Assembly (NCBI GenBank): GCA_023052935.1
Contig: CM041293.1
Coordinates: 169,033,341 to 169,097,340, forward strand
Reading direction: 5' to 3'
DNA length: 64,000 nucleotides
Source of the DNA: Piezodorus guildinii
Lineage: Eukaryota; Arthropoda; Insecta; Hemiptera; Pentatomidae
Position 1 is the first letter of the stretch; each line of letters starts with the position of its first letter. Below the pieces are notes generated by a model. The model had not been told where the DNA came from, did not search any database, and saw nothing but the letters and a program-made list of their open reading frames with translations. Shown piece by piece: positions 1 to 10,445 of the stretch. The position numbers and the translations under genes were made by a program.

Positions 1-216
1 CTGCCATAGCATTATTGCCATGATTTCGCTGAACATATGCCACATATTTCTTAAAAAAAACAGAAAAACGTTTGCTCCGTTGATGGATTCCAATGTATTC
101 TGTGTAAAAGATAGTCTGCATCTACGACATCAATATCATTCTTTCCGGGTATCGTTGTTCGCAATTCCTTTCTTACAATATGATTTCCTCATAGTAGATA
201 TAATTAATTGACCTTG
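1..216 (-). pseudogene. Relic of high-copy PIN-like/CXC insect ORF, N-terminal part
   Basis: On the minus strand this stretch is a further copy of the segments at 7,620-7,838 and (opposite strand) 49,170-49,480. Read in shifting frames it gives pieces such as VVDADYLLHR and a YVAYAQRNHGNN-like run. I recognise these from a multi-copy uncharacterised insect protein family with a PIN-like nuclease fold at its N-terminus. All copies here are broken by frameshifts and stops. The + strand ORF over this stretch is a shadow. The family identification is from memory of motif order, so it is tentative. Confidence 0.35.
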
Positions 217-221
217 GAGAA

Positions 222-381
222 TTACTGGAATGAATTAGTGTGGGTGGTGGTCAGTAAATAAAACAACTAAATAGATTTAACTATTTATTGCTTGCCAACG
301 TTTCGACCCCCCTTTGTGGGTCATCATCAGGGCGCATGGTGGGTAAATGGAAACTGAAAAAACTGACCGCCGGACTAATAT
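222..381. mobile_element. Hammerhead-bearing short palindromic element, copy A
   Basis: It begins TTACTGGAATGAATTAGTG and ends with the degraded inverse (ACTGACCGCCGGACTAAT), like copies at 5,911, 7,842 and 48,998. The centre holds the CCAACGTTTCG...TCATCATCAGGGC block, which is a hammerhead-like core on the minus strand. No transposase or reverse transcriptase is encoded. It sits between two inverted fragments of the PIN-like ORF family, as does copy C. Confidence 0.55.
294..336 (-). ncRNA. Hammerhead-ribozyme-like core, copy A
   Basis: Minus strand: CTGATGA (330-324), a GACCC/GGGTC stem II, GAAA (304-301) and ACGTT. GCC before the core can pair with GGC after it as stem I. One extra T lies between CTGATGA and stem II. 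Activity is not shown. Confidence 0.45.
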
Positions 382-394
382 GATTTCCTGTGGA

Positions 395-602
395 TAAAAA
401 GAGAAATGTGGTAACAAGTGAAGCTGCAAAGAAGGGAGACTTTAATGTTTTGTTTTTATTTTGGATTCCATTCCTGCAATAATTGACCAAATATTATATA
501 TAACATGGAAGATGACGAGTGTTACAACACGCAGCCATTCGTTCAAAGTGATACATACAAATCAAGTACATTTGAGAGTAAAACCTGAAAAACAACCAAC
601 AA
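395..602 (+). pseudogene. Relic of high-copy PIN-like/CXC ORF, 3' end
   Basis: Direct repeat of 8,040-8,260 and inverse of 48,780-48,960. A reading frame gives a variant of the ...MEEDEFDDTQAF... tail seen more clearly at 55,030-55,090. Only the terminal segment is present, in opposite orientation to the N-terminal relic at 1-216, so the two halves flank the palindromic element head to head. Confidence 0.35.
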
Positions 603-998
603 AAATGCATTGAAACAGACCTTGATATTCCTCTCCAAATGACCCTACCTCCTACAGCATATCACCCTTCAGAAATATCCAATATCATTCACAGATTACC
701 TTCCCGCAAAGCTCCTGGACATGATCTAATTCCTCGAAAATCCATCCTTTTTCTTACCTACATATATAACTCTATCCTCCAGACCACATATTTTCCTGAC
801 TCCTGAAAACTATCTATTGTTAAGACGATTCCCAAACCCAAAAAGCCGCTCGAACATCCATCTTCTTAGGGTCAAATCTCACTTCTACCTATTATGGTTA
901 AAATCTTTGAAATACTTCTCCTGAAACTGATATATCCCATCTTTGATTATAATCATCTCATATCATCCCTGCTTATCAGTTCGCATTCCGAACATCCC
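603..998 (+). pseudogene. Jockey-type LINE reverse transcriptase fragment
   Basis: The + strand encodes, with stops and shifts, an RT N-terminal piece: RKAPGHD, a YNSILQTTYFP-like motif, IPKPKKP and ISLLPI, the usual order in Jockey-clade RT. It lacks both the 5' domains and the catalytic YxDD box. It stops at about 998, where similarity to the right palindrome arm begins, so it abuts the outer edge of the left arm. Related fragments lie at 8,889-9,180 and 48,500-48,680. Confidence 0.6.
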
Positions 999-1259
999 AC
1001 TCTGGATAATGGGTCATGTATGGGATGAAGTAAAGTGGTATCTCGTCAATTAGTCTCGTTCACATCGCACTTGGAGACTTTATCGGTTGAGACACAAGAA
1101 TTTTATTTTACAGACAAGGGAAATACTATGCCAAATAATCACGACTTACAATCTTATGCATCAGTATTATTACAGTATTATAACTAAAAATATCACATAG
1201 TCTCCTATAATCAAGATGTGGCGGGGCAGATGGACAAGATCCCGCTGTCCCATAAAAAA

Positions 1260-4200
1260 AACACTTCATCACGGGCTTAAATGCCGATATTTCAAAATTT
1301 CTCCTTCTAAAGTACCTTTAATTTTGTATTTTTTTATGAAATTTTCTGTATAATCTTTTTATCATTGTTAAAAAACTGCTATGTATATAAGTCAAGTGCG
1401 AAAAGGAAAAGTACCAAACTGAAATTTCATAATTAAGACAATTTAATGCCCGAGGTGTTAGCAAACGGGTAAATACATAAGTTTAACAAATTTGATACCC
1501 AGCAAATAGAAGAAAATAGAAAAATTATATTTTGATTGCTATTTTTGTGTTCTTGAACAAAAGAACAGAAATATAGATGTTTAATATACCAATAGAAAGC
1601 TTAGGACTTCAGAAAAAAATATTATCTTATACGAAAATTGTAAAGGGTGAAAAGGGATTAACTGACTGATTATTATAGATTATTTAATAAAAATAAAACA
1701 AAATGTTGAAACTACTCAATTGTTTCATTCACCGACCGCCACCCGGACTAATTCCTTTCAGTATTTAATAAAACACATTTTTTTATCGAAACCAAATGTA
1801 ATTAATTCTTTATCCTTTTTTCCTTCACTTATATCATCTCTTTCTGTATTTAAAAATTCGAAAAGTGATATTAAGAACTAAAGTTACTTATATAAAAACC
1901 TTTATCATTTTTAAACACAATACTGGTTTGTTTTGTTTTTTTTTATGCAGATTTTTTGAATTTTAGATAACATAAAAAATTTTTGAATTGAATTTTTAAC
2001 TAGGGGTGTAGCCTATTAACAATTTAGGCCCAGTTCTTTAGTGCCGACCTTTGAAGAGTTGAATTCCCGGCGGTACTTTTTCTTTGAAGTTAGATATTCC
2101 CGAATAGGCTCAGGTTTTGTGACCCATCACCAGTGCATCCTTTGAAGTGAGCCTACTCCTTGGAAAGTACTGGTACGTCATCCCAAACTTGAGGTGAGTC
2201 AAGGAAAATTTTTGAAGAAGATATTAATCTTAAAATTAAATAACGTAGAGAAAGATTACTTAAACAAAATGACTTTCGAAGGATTGATTTCTTAAAAAGC
2301 AGGTAAATATATAAGTTGAACGAATTCGATTTCGAACTAAAGGAGATAACTGCAAACATAATTTTTCAAAGCAATTTTGTGTTGTTGAATGCTAAAGATT
2401 AAAGGTTTTGAGGAAAAATATTATCTGATATAGAAGCATCTACAAGTTAAGGGATAGTGATGAAAAAACTATAAACTAACTGACTATTTTAGATAATAAT
2501 AAAGTAGATTATTTAATAAAACAAATATTCTGTTTATAATCGAATGTAAATAGTTCTTTAACAATTTATTTAAAAATTATTAATTTGATATAAATAACGG
2601 AGATAAGTAAAAGTCGTGTTTTGCGCGCACCTTTTTTTTTTATAATTTTGTTATTTCCGTTTTAATATTAATTGTGATAAATTCAATTTTAGTTTAATAT
2701 TTTTGTTTTAAAATATCGTTTTTTTCCAAAGTTAGTTTCTTTGCAAGACTATATCAAGGCTATCGTAACTGCTTGCATTATACTAAAAAAAAAGAAAAGT
2801 ATTAAAGAACAAAACAAAGAAAGAAAATATCGGATTTGAATTTGAATCCGTGACAAAGTAACTGATTTCTTTTGGGTACTTTCTTATTTTTATTATTTAA
2901 ATAATATCATAAATCCCATCATTTCGAACTGTCGATATTTTGACCGGGTTGAAGGGTTAGCAGGTACAAGATAACGGACCAGTATTCCCAAGGCTTGAAT
3001 ATATTTCCTACCTGCCGAGTACCGAGTGGGCCATAAATCAGTCCCTGCAATAAAATGCTTGGATTTTTTTTCTAAAATGAATCCCCATAACCAAAACTTG
3101 GAATATGTAATGCAACAAACTTGTACTCCTTAAATACCTTATTCAATTTAATTTTTTATTAATATTAATTAATTATATATTTAAAGCTTTTAAAAATATT
3201 GGGCTCATCTACTTGACTCTACCAGACTGATGTTATCAATCAAGTTCTAAATTCAAAACCACAGTTGAAACATATTTAGACTCAAAGTTTCTGTACCACA
3301 TTAACTACCAAGTTGACAACAACTTTTGAAAAATTATGGAAAGTATCAAAATACTGTTAGGGCGAGGATAGGCTATACATATTTCACCTCACAGTCTTTA
3401 TTTTACTTCTTTTAACTTGTGGTGGTTATAAAAATTCTCTAAATATGAAAAATAAGTTTATAATGAAATAGACTCACTATTAATTAGATATTTTGCATCA
3501 TCTTCGTGGTATAAGCTGTAGAAATGTCTTAGATGAGAATATTTCTTGCTGATTAATAATAATTTTCAAACCTGACCAAAATTTAATTCTTTGTATGTTT
3601 GAAATAAAACACATCAAATGGGTCTGAACAAATACTAATGAAATTGATAAAGTTCGCGAAATAAGTAGGAATTTATTGACATACTCAACTTAAATTGTAG
3701 TTTTCGAAAAATGTCACAAGCTCTAATTTCTTACAGGTTACAAACGAAACAAAAACTAAAATTATAAAAAGATTATCCTATACATATTTGGATAACACAT
3801 TACTTCAAAATAAAGTATTGTTAATTGTGATTAGGAGAATTCTCGTAAATATACATTAACACAGACAATAAACATCTATTAAGGAAAAAAGGCTAATTGC
3901 TTTTTGTATAGTTTAAATCATGGTTCTTTCGTTGTAAATATTGAGATCTTGATAAAATTGTTTTTTAATTATTAAATTTTAAATTTATAGTAAATATTAT
4001 GCTTTATATCAACTTTTTTTACTCTCATTTAACAACTATTTATTCCATCATCTCCTCAGTAATCAATCTATCGAATAATTGTATACAAAATTTAGAATAA
4101 TAGTCATTTTTACTCTAAAATAAGGAACACTACAAAAATGTCAACCAAAACGTTTCTTTTTTTTTTCTTTCAATGATTTTATGATATTAGTGTGAGGTAT

Positions 4201-4870
4201 CCATTTAACGCATCACCTCTTATTATATTAATAGTTTGGATGTTTTAAAAAATAGTTTATTCACCGTACAAAGTCACATGTCATGTCCTAATAAGCCATT
4301 TTTCCCAGTCCTTCCAACCTCCCCCCTGAAGCCACCTAGCCGCCATAGCCCCATGTAGCCCCGCCACCCACCTCCTCTCCGGCCGACCAATCTTCTTCCT
4401 CCTTCCATGAGGTACATGATGAAGCACTCTGTTCGGCCATCGGTCGTTCAGCATCCTCATAACATGTCCATATCAGCTTCCATGTCTCAATAGAGTAAAA
4501 AGTGTTTAGGGGTTCTTTGACATTATCTCTAAAAACGTAAGTTGGAACCCTATTATAAGCCATTTATTCCTGTTTCCATTTCTCCTTGTTGGACTCACCA
4601 CACACGATCACGCATACAGGCCTTTTTGCGGGACTTGGTCATTTGACTCAAAAGGACGATATACCTAAACGTGTTTTCCCGTTGAAACTGAAATTAGAAA
4701 ATCTTCATAATCGCAATACTTTTCCTGACTCTATATTTCATATATAAGTAAGTGAAAGTAAAACGGTAAATTTCGGAATTAATTATTATTGACAATTTTT
4801 ATTTAAGTATTCTTGAGTACCCAAGAGGGGATAACCATAGGTGATAAATGCCTATGTAATTTTAAATTTC
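1260..4870 (+). repeat. High-copy ~3.5 kb repeat unit, left-arm copy
   Basis: AT-rich non-coding sequence recurring at 34,510-40,930 (same strand), 40,930-44,390 (inverse, partial) and 56,330-60,020 (inverse). Landmarks shared by the copies are GGGCTTAAATGCCGAT, AATTCCCGGCGGTACTTTT, GACCGGGTTGAAGG and TTTGCGGGACTTGGT. I find no transposase, and the unit is unclassified. This copy lacks a ~340-bp segment at about 4,200 that the right arm and the middle copy have. Half of a hammerhead-element terminus is embedded at 1,725-1,765. Confidence 0.75.
4336..4563 (-). CDS. Conserved 75-codon ORF inside the repeat (uncertain)
   Basis: The ORF starts MAYNRV and ends GYGG. The inverse copy at 56,525-56,752 keeps the same start, stop and length with only a handful of replacements (for example PT to LN near residue 7). 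The middle repeat copy (40,760-40,930) keeps the second half. There are no signal peptide, membrane segment or known motifs; it is rich in W, E and G. Preservation over three copies could mean coding function in the parent repeat or merely recent duplication. I do not recognise it. Confidence 0.25.
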   Translation of the reverse strand: MAYNRVPTYVFRDNVKEPLNTFYSIETWKLIWTCYEDAERPMAEQSASSCTSWKEEEDWSAGEEVGGGATWGYGG

Positions 4871-5599
4871 GGATGACCAGACCAATATAGCTAATGACGA
4901 AGATGTTTCAATATTTGTGATATGGAAGTCATTAGAAGCCTTTACGCAAGGAGGTCTGGAAATCAGCAAATCAGAGGGATTTGATATTACATAAACACTA
5001 AAATGCAGCTCTAAAATTTAGAGAATAGGATTTTATCTAGACTGAGAACTTCAAATATTTAGGGAGGTTTCAAAGACCAGCATCAGCATAAAAGTCATTG
5101 ATGAGAAGGTCATCAGAGACAGAAAATTACTACGAACCCACAAATCTATGTCCATTTTTTTGTAGAAAGCACAACAATTTAAGCATTATTAATATGAATC
5201 GTTCCAACTGGCTCTATAAGAAATTAGAAAAAGGTGGGGTAAATTTAATTTTTAGGCACCATTGTTTGTACTGCTCCCCTCATTAAAAACCCATGTTTTC
5301 ACACTTTTCACCCTTGTGCGTTTTCCACCATCTTGAAAAAACCTCTAAAAAAGTTTTTTTTTTCAGTTTTTTCCTTATAAATCTGTTCCTGGACATTTTA
5401 GAGCAAACCTTGTCGTTAGAAATTTTAAAGAACAATAAAGTCTACATTCGAAAATTCGAAACACCTACTGAGATACGTGGTTGTCAATATTGGCCAAATT
5501 GTCAAAAAAACCCTAAATGTCAGAAAAGTCGCTTTCGCTTCAATAACTATTTTATTGTGCAGTTTATTAAAAAATACATAAGAAACAATCTTTTAGAGT

Positions 5600-5870
5600 A
5601 TTAAATTTCTAACAAGTTAGATTACATATAAAACATTTTTAACTACTGCTAATTATACGAACAAGAAATGTTGAAATAACTTGTTTACTGAAAGTGCTCT
5701 GTTAATAAAAAATAAAATACTCCGTTTTAATTAGATCTTCTGAACGTAACATTATCTTAAAATCATTATTGTGTATATTCTAGTAAAAGAAAAGCGTTTT
5801 TGCAACTAATAAGAACAATTTCTCCATATATTACTTTTGTTTTAGTTGATTAAAAAAAATTAATAATGCA
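5600..5870 (+). repeat. Outer flank of a 5.6-9.5 kb inverted-repeat unit
   Basis: Reverse complement of 9,290-9,545 (shared landmarks: AACAAATTTC-type run, ACGGAGTATTTTA, TTAAATTTCTAACAAGTTAGAT). Also found at 55,210-55,460 in the right arm. The left arm therefore holds an inverted-repeat unit that encloses the PIN-like ORF relics. Confidence 0.6.
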
Positions 5871-5981
5871 CCAACAACTTTAAATAAAATATAAAGCATT
5901 TTTCTTAGTTACTGGAAGGAATTAGTCCGGGTGGCGGTCATTAAATGAAACAACTAAATAGTTTCAACTATTTTATTGTTT

Positions 5982-6021
5982 TGCCAACGTTTCGACCCCT
6001 TTTGTGGGTCATCATCAGGGC
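5982..6021 (-). ncRNA. Hammerhead-ribozyme-like core, copy B minus half
   Basis: Minus strand: CTGATGA (6,018-6,012), a short stem II, GAAA (5,993-5,990) and ACGTT then GGC. Mirror image of the core at 6,162-6,194. Confidence 0.45.
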
Positions 6022-6159
6022 TAAAAAGATACAAAAGAATATAATTTCAATGACATTACATACAATATTATATACCTATTTTGCTAGAGTATATATAGTA
6101 TTAATATTGTATGTAATGTCATTGAAATTATATTCTTTTGTATCTTTTTAGCCTTATTA

Positions 6160-6197
6160 GCCTGATGATGACCCACAAAGGGGGTCGAAACGTTGGC
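6160..6197 (+). ncRNA. Hammerhead-ribozyme-like core, copy B plus half
   Basis: CTGATGA 6,162-6,168, stem II GACCC/GGGTC, GAAA 6,187-6,190, ACGTT, GGC. Stem I is weaker here (AGC before, GGC after). Confidence 0.45.
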
Positions 6198-6299
6198 AAA
6201 ACAATAAAATAGTTGAAACTATTTAGTTGTTTCATTTAATGACCGCCACCCGGACTAATTCCTTCCAGTAATTCTCAACGGTCAACTAATTACATCCAC

Positions 6300-7838
6300 A
6301 TTTTTGTTAGTTGTTTTTTTCTTTTTTTACTCTCATATGTATTTGATGTGTATAATGTATTGTTATTGTATCATTTTGAGCGAAAGGCTGCGTATCGTCA
6401 AACTCGTCTTCTTCCCTGTTATATTTCATATTTGGTCTATTATGCAGGATTCGAATCCGCTATAAAGACAGACAATAGAACAAGTCCACCTTTTTAGCAG
6501 CTGCATTTCTCTTTGTATCTACAGGAAATCATATTTAGTAATGTCGATGTAGCTGGTTCTTTAATCATGGTCACTGGTGTTAGACCATCAATATCCTTCT
6601 TCCAGCCCCAGTTTAAAGGGTCTTTCACATTTTCTATTCACATTTCTACTTGCAGGTAAGTTAGATAACCATGAAAATTACCTGCATCTCATGTTGGAGG
6701 TATACGTGCCAATGATTTCGCAGTACATATGTCACAAATTCTTAAGAATTACAGAAAAACGTTCGCTCCGTTGATGGATTCTGTGTAAAAGATAATCTGC
6801 ATCTACGACATAAAATTTAATGATACACCAAAAACTTTTAATAAAATATAAAGCATTTTTGTTAGTTGTTTTTTTTTTTCGTTAAACTCGTCATCTTCTA
6901 TTTTATATATAATATTTGGTCAATTATTGCAGGATTCGAATCCACAATAAAAACAGAACATTAAAGTCCCCCTTCTTTGCAGCTGCATTTCTCTTTGCAT
7001 CTCTAGGAAATCATATTTAGTAATGTCGACGGTGCTGGTTCTTTAATCATGGTCACTGATGTTATGGGTCACTGATCATAATCACTGATGTTCTTTAATC
7101 ATGGCCACCCATATCTCTTTTCCAGCCCACGTTTAAGGGGTCTTTCACATTTTCTATCCATATTCCTGCTTGCAGATGAGCATGAAATTTAACTGAATAC
7201 CTTGTTGGAGGTAAACGTGCCAAATCGAGCTTAGCTCTTACTGCAACTCATAAATAGAAGTGTCCATGTCACCACCATAAACAGACACTAGGAATTTTTC
7301 TGTAATTTTAATAGCAAGGATAAAAAAACGTTTCCACTACATGTTTATATTTAATAGATCTTGTGGAGTAGAACATATCTGCTATGCCACGTCTTCCAGG
7401 TTTGCAGAAATACATATTATCTGTCGCTATAGCCGTCACCAAAACTAAAATATCAATGTCTTCTCAATCACAAATACAAAATCATGTTTCATGTCATCAT
7501 GAGGCTTTTGCGAAAACATTTAACCATGAGAAAGAACTGAACAAGACTGTAGTTTGGAACAACGAGCTCTTTCATAGCTTTTTGTACTTCTTATATTTTC
7601 TTCAGCGGGTAACATCGAAGACTGCCACAGCATTATTGCCATGATTTCGATGTGCATATGCCACATAGTTCTTAAAAATAACAGAAAAACGTTTGCTCCG
7701 TTGATGGATTCCAATGTACTCTATGTAGAAGATAGTCTGCATCTACTACATCAATTTCATTCTTTCCGGGTATTATCGTTCGCCATTCCTTTCTTACAAT
7801 ATGATTTCCTCATAGTGGATATAATTGATTGACCGTTG
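6300..7838 (-). pseudogene. Two tandem relics of the PIN-like/CXC ORF family
   Basis: On the minus strand a longer relic (about 7,838 down to 6,840) and a shorter, internally deleted one (about 6,790 down to 6,300) lie in tandem. The long one includes VTAIATDNVYFCKPGRRG (near 7,455-7,400) and degraded ALYGG/DELRY and LPPT segments. The right-arm counterpart is split between 49,170-49,480 and 54,403-55,130 by a LINE. Numerous stops exclude function. The extra tandem copy explains most of the ~900-bp length difference between the arms here. Confidence 0.5.
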
Positions 7839-7841
7839 AGA

Positions 7842-8017
7842 ATTACTGGAATGAATTAGTCTGGGTGGTGGTCAGTAAATTAAACAACTATAATAATAGT
7901 TTTAACTATTTATTGCTTGCCAACGTTTCGATCCCCCTTTGTGGGTCATCATCAGGGCGCATGGTGGGTGAATGGAAACTGAAAAAACTGACCGTCACCA
8001 GGATTAATTCCTACCAA
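7842..8017. mobile_element. Hammerhead-bearing short palindromic element, copy C
   Basis: It opens TTACTGGAATGAATTAGTCT and closes AGGATTAATTCCTACCAAT, an imperfect ~35-bp terminal inverted repeat, with one hammerhead-like core between. It is orthologous to copy D at 48,998-49,165 in the right arm, so this insertion predates the palindrome duplication. Confidence 0.65.
7918..7958 (-). ncRNA. Hammerhead-ribozyme-like core, copy C
   Basis: Minus strand: CTGATGA 7,955-7,949 and GAAA 7,929-7,926. The right-arm orthologue reads CTGACGA, so only the position that is free in hammerheads (N7) differs within this heptamer. Confidence 0.45.
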
Positions 8018-8039
8018 TATGATTTCCTGTGGATAAAAA

Positions 8040-8290
8040 GAGAAATGTGGTAACAAGTGAAGCTCGAGAAAAAGTGGACTTCAATGTTCTGTTATTATTG
8101 CGGATTCCAATCCTGCAATAATTGACCAAATATTATTTATAACATGGAAGTCGACGAGTTGGACGACACGCAGCTTTTCGTTCAAAGTCATACAAATCAA
8201 GTACATATGAGACTAAAAACTGAAAAACAACTAACAAAAATGCTTTATATTTAATTTAAAGCTCTTTGAGTATCATTAATTTTTTTTTAA
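8040..8290 (+). pseudogene. PIN-like/CXC ORF 3' relic, inverted relative to 6.3-7.8 kb
   Basis: The + strand carries the ...EKVDFNVL... and MEVDELDDTQLF tail pieces of the family. It lies opposite to the relics at 6,300-7,838, with copy C of the palindromic element between. The right-arm counterpart is 48,730-48,960. Confidence 0.4.
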
Positions 8291-8335
8291 TTAATTAAAA
8301 TAAAAGTAATATATTGCTGAAAATTATCTATCGTC

Positions 8336-8889
8336 AAAATGATCCCTTTTTTATTTTTTTTTATTTATTTATTTCACAACAAGTAATATACAAATGCCTT
8401 TAGGCATATATTGGAACACTGATGGCCATTACGAAAAACCTCCTTCAGGATTCTTATGAATTCGTGAGCGAAGAAACCTCCCAGTGAAGGCACTCCTTGG
8501 CGTGGAAGATCTGCTAAAGAAGTAGGTCTCTGCTCCAGAGGCGTTTCAGTCTCCTTGGTGGGTTTTGTGGTAGTGTATCAGTCAGTAATGTTTGTACCAG
8601 TAGGTTTGGATGTCCAGCGAGTGAATCATGAAAATGTTTGTAATATTTTTTAATGATATCCGTTACGATTGGTATAATGAGGTCTTTGTGTAATGATTTG
8701 TTGGTTACGTAAAAGGGACAGTGAGTGATGAAGCGGAGGAATTTAGATTGAAAGATTTGAATTGTCTGCAAGTGTGATTTTTTGCATGAGCCCCACACCT
8801 GAGTACCGTACGTCCATATAGGTTTAAGTAACATGTTGTATATAATGATTTTGTTGCTTAGTGATAGTTTGTTTTTTAAAATGATCCCT
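8336..8889 (-). mobile_element. 5'-truncated Jockey LINE with 12-bp target duplication
   Basis: The target duplication AAAATGATCCCT is at 8,336-8,347 and 8,878-8,889. The element (8,348-8,877) is on the minus strand and starts, on +, with a T-rich tail. The ORF 8,514-8,897 encodes the RT C-terminus, including WTYGTQVWGS and the terminal PPRRLKRLWSRD typical of this family. The empty site is preserved in the right arm near 48,670, so insertion followed the arm duplication. Truncation leaves no endonuclease or RT core. Confidence 0.85.
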
Positions 8890-9290
8890 AAACCCAAAAA
8901 ACCGTCAGAACTTCCTTCTTCCTACCGTCCTATCTCTTTTACCTATTATGGGTAAAATCCTTAACGCTCCTTACTTAGTCACCAATAAAATCATCCACAA
9001 AGACCTTAATCTTCCATATATTGCTGATTTGGCCTGTACCAGGTAACACTCCTTCCATGAAAAACTCTACTCCCACTCTAATCCACTAGTTTCAATCCTT
9101 GCTTCCAATTCAATACCTGACAATCCGCCGAGGCGTCTAAAAAGAAGATGGCCTAAAGACCTTCTTGTTTAGATTCACTACTAGAGTGCTGCCAATGGCC
9201 AGTTTCTTTTCATGTTTTTTTTTTTTTTTTTCCATGTGTTTTATCATTGTAGCATATTTACTTGTTGTAAAAAAAAAAACATACAGTTGT
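8889..9290 (+). pseudogene. Internally deleted Jockey LINE fragment with 3' end
   Basis: The + strand reads PKPKKPSELPSSYRPIS, then jumps after ...IMGKIL to NAPYLVTN and ends NPPRRLKRRWPKDLL followed by a stop. Some 200 residues of the RT, including the YxDD box, are missing. The 3' UTR with CAATTGTAAATTTCAATAA-like sequence follows and ends in an A-rich stretch at about 9,290. The same 3' end occurs alone at 35,781-35,902. Confidence 0.6.
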
Positions 9291-9545
9291 AAATTTCAAT
9301 AATTAATTTTTTTTTTTAAATATTGGAAATTTGTTCTTATTAGTTGAAAAAAAGCTTTTCTTTTCATAGAATATACACAATGATTGTTTTAAGATAATAT
9401 TACGTTTAGAAGATCTAATTAAAACGGAGTATTTTAACAGAGCACTTTCATTAAAAATGGCATTTCAACATTTCTTGGTGAATATTAGGAGTAATTAAAA
9501 ATCGTATACATCTAACTTGTTAGAAATTTAACGCTCTAAAATATG
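9290..9545 (-). repeat. Inverse of 5,600-5,870
   Basis: Reverse-complement match to 5,600-5,870 and same-strand match to 55,210-55,460. It closes the inverted-repeat unit that begins at about 5.6 kb. Confidence 0.6.
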
Positions 9546-9549
9546 CGAA

Positions 9550-10020
9550 TATTTATGCAGGACATCAAGAGGAGGATGAAAACAACTACACTCAACTCTA
9601 TCAGGATGAGGATGTTAAACCACCAGATGATGAAGTGGGAACACCACAAGGCTCCAGTGGCAGACAATCTATCAGCTAAAGAGTATAGGGGAAAGAGAAA
9701 CGGATTCATAACATAAAAAGAGATCCTGGGTGAGAAAGAAACTAGAAGGCAGCTGAAAGACTTAAATCTATTGGTGATACCAGAAGAATCAATGCCTCAG
9801 TCAATCAAAGCAGGACCGCCCAGTCCTTACATATGGAGCAAAGCCATGGACCATGGTCAAGGAGATGTATCAGAGGTTGGCCGCATTTGAGCGAAAGATA
9901 CTCAGAATGATTTTTGTATCGGTGTTGGTTCGTGGAAAGTGGAGGAGAAGGAAAAAGAACAGGTTTACAACCTCTTTGGAGAGCCTGACGTTGTTAGTGT
10001 TGTTTACAAAGTAGGTAGTT
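9550..10020 (+). pseudogene. Degraded RT C-terminal relic, RTE/CR1-like
   Basis: Broken + strand frames contain LAAFERKILRMIF, GKWRRRKKN and FGEPDVVSVVYKVG, the order seen at the C-terminus of RTE-like reverse transcriptases (FERK.LR.I...G.WR.R...). There is no intact ORF and no catalytic domain. I see no counterpart in the right arm at this point. Confidence 0.45.
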
Positions 10021-10445
10021 CAATTTTTACTTAAATATTTATAAAATTTCATAATGAAATAAAAAAAAATGTTTTTGTCTAAATGAAATAGAGCCCAAAA
10101 AGATGTAAATCTTAAAATGGGTGAAACATTATTATTTGATGTATAGAGTTAAGTTCCTTAACAGAGGGAAGAGATCCTAAGCTTAAACTAGAAAAGGAAA
10201 TTGGAATTATCTCTGATCATAACTATAAATAAAGGAGACACTTTTATGGCCCTCAGCAATATTGGTCGACAACCCTTTTATATTTCCCCAAGGAATTACC
10301 CAAACAGTGGAATATCCAAACAATTTTCACAGCTGCTTCCCTTATATCTTTTCTCAGCTTAAAATACTTTTATCATTAAAAATATTTTATAAGATTTTTT
10401 TCATCACTATTTTTTTTTATAGGCGTTTATTTTCTTTTTAATACC

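Larger units (their letters stand above)
5911..6272. mobile_element. Hammerhead-bearing palindromic element, copy B (near-perfect foldback)
   Basis: The left half from TTACTGGAAGGAATTAGTCC is repeated in inverse almost base for base to GGACTAATTCCTTCCAGTAA, so the whole ~360 bp can fold into one long hairpin. Each half carries one hammerhead-like core, in opposite orientation. The right arm lacks it at about 55,150, which marks it as a left-arm insertion or a right-arm loss. The + strand ORF across it is a by-product of the repeat. Confidence 0.7.

Noticed and set aside
5293..5604. Phenylalanine-rich ORF and its mirror at 55,449-55,703
   Set aside because: Open in both arms and similar, but the phenylalanine and lysine runs come from homopolymers; duplication alone explains the similarity. 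Not strong enough for a gene call.
5945..6151. 68-codon + ORF
   Set aside because: It lies wholly in the foldback element and does not recur as an open frame in other copies.
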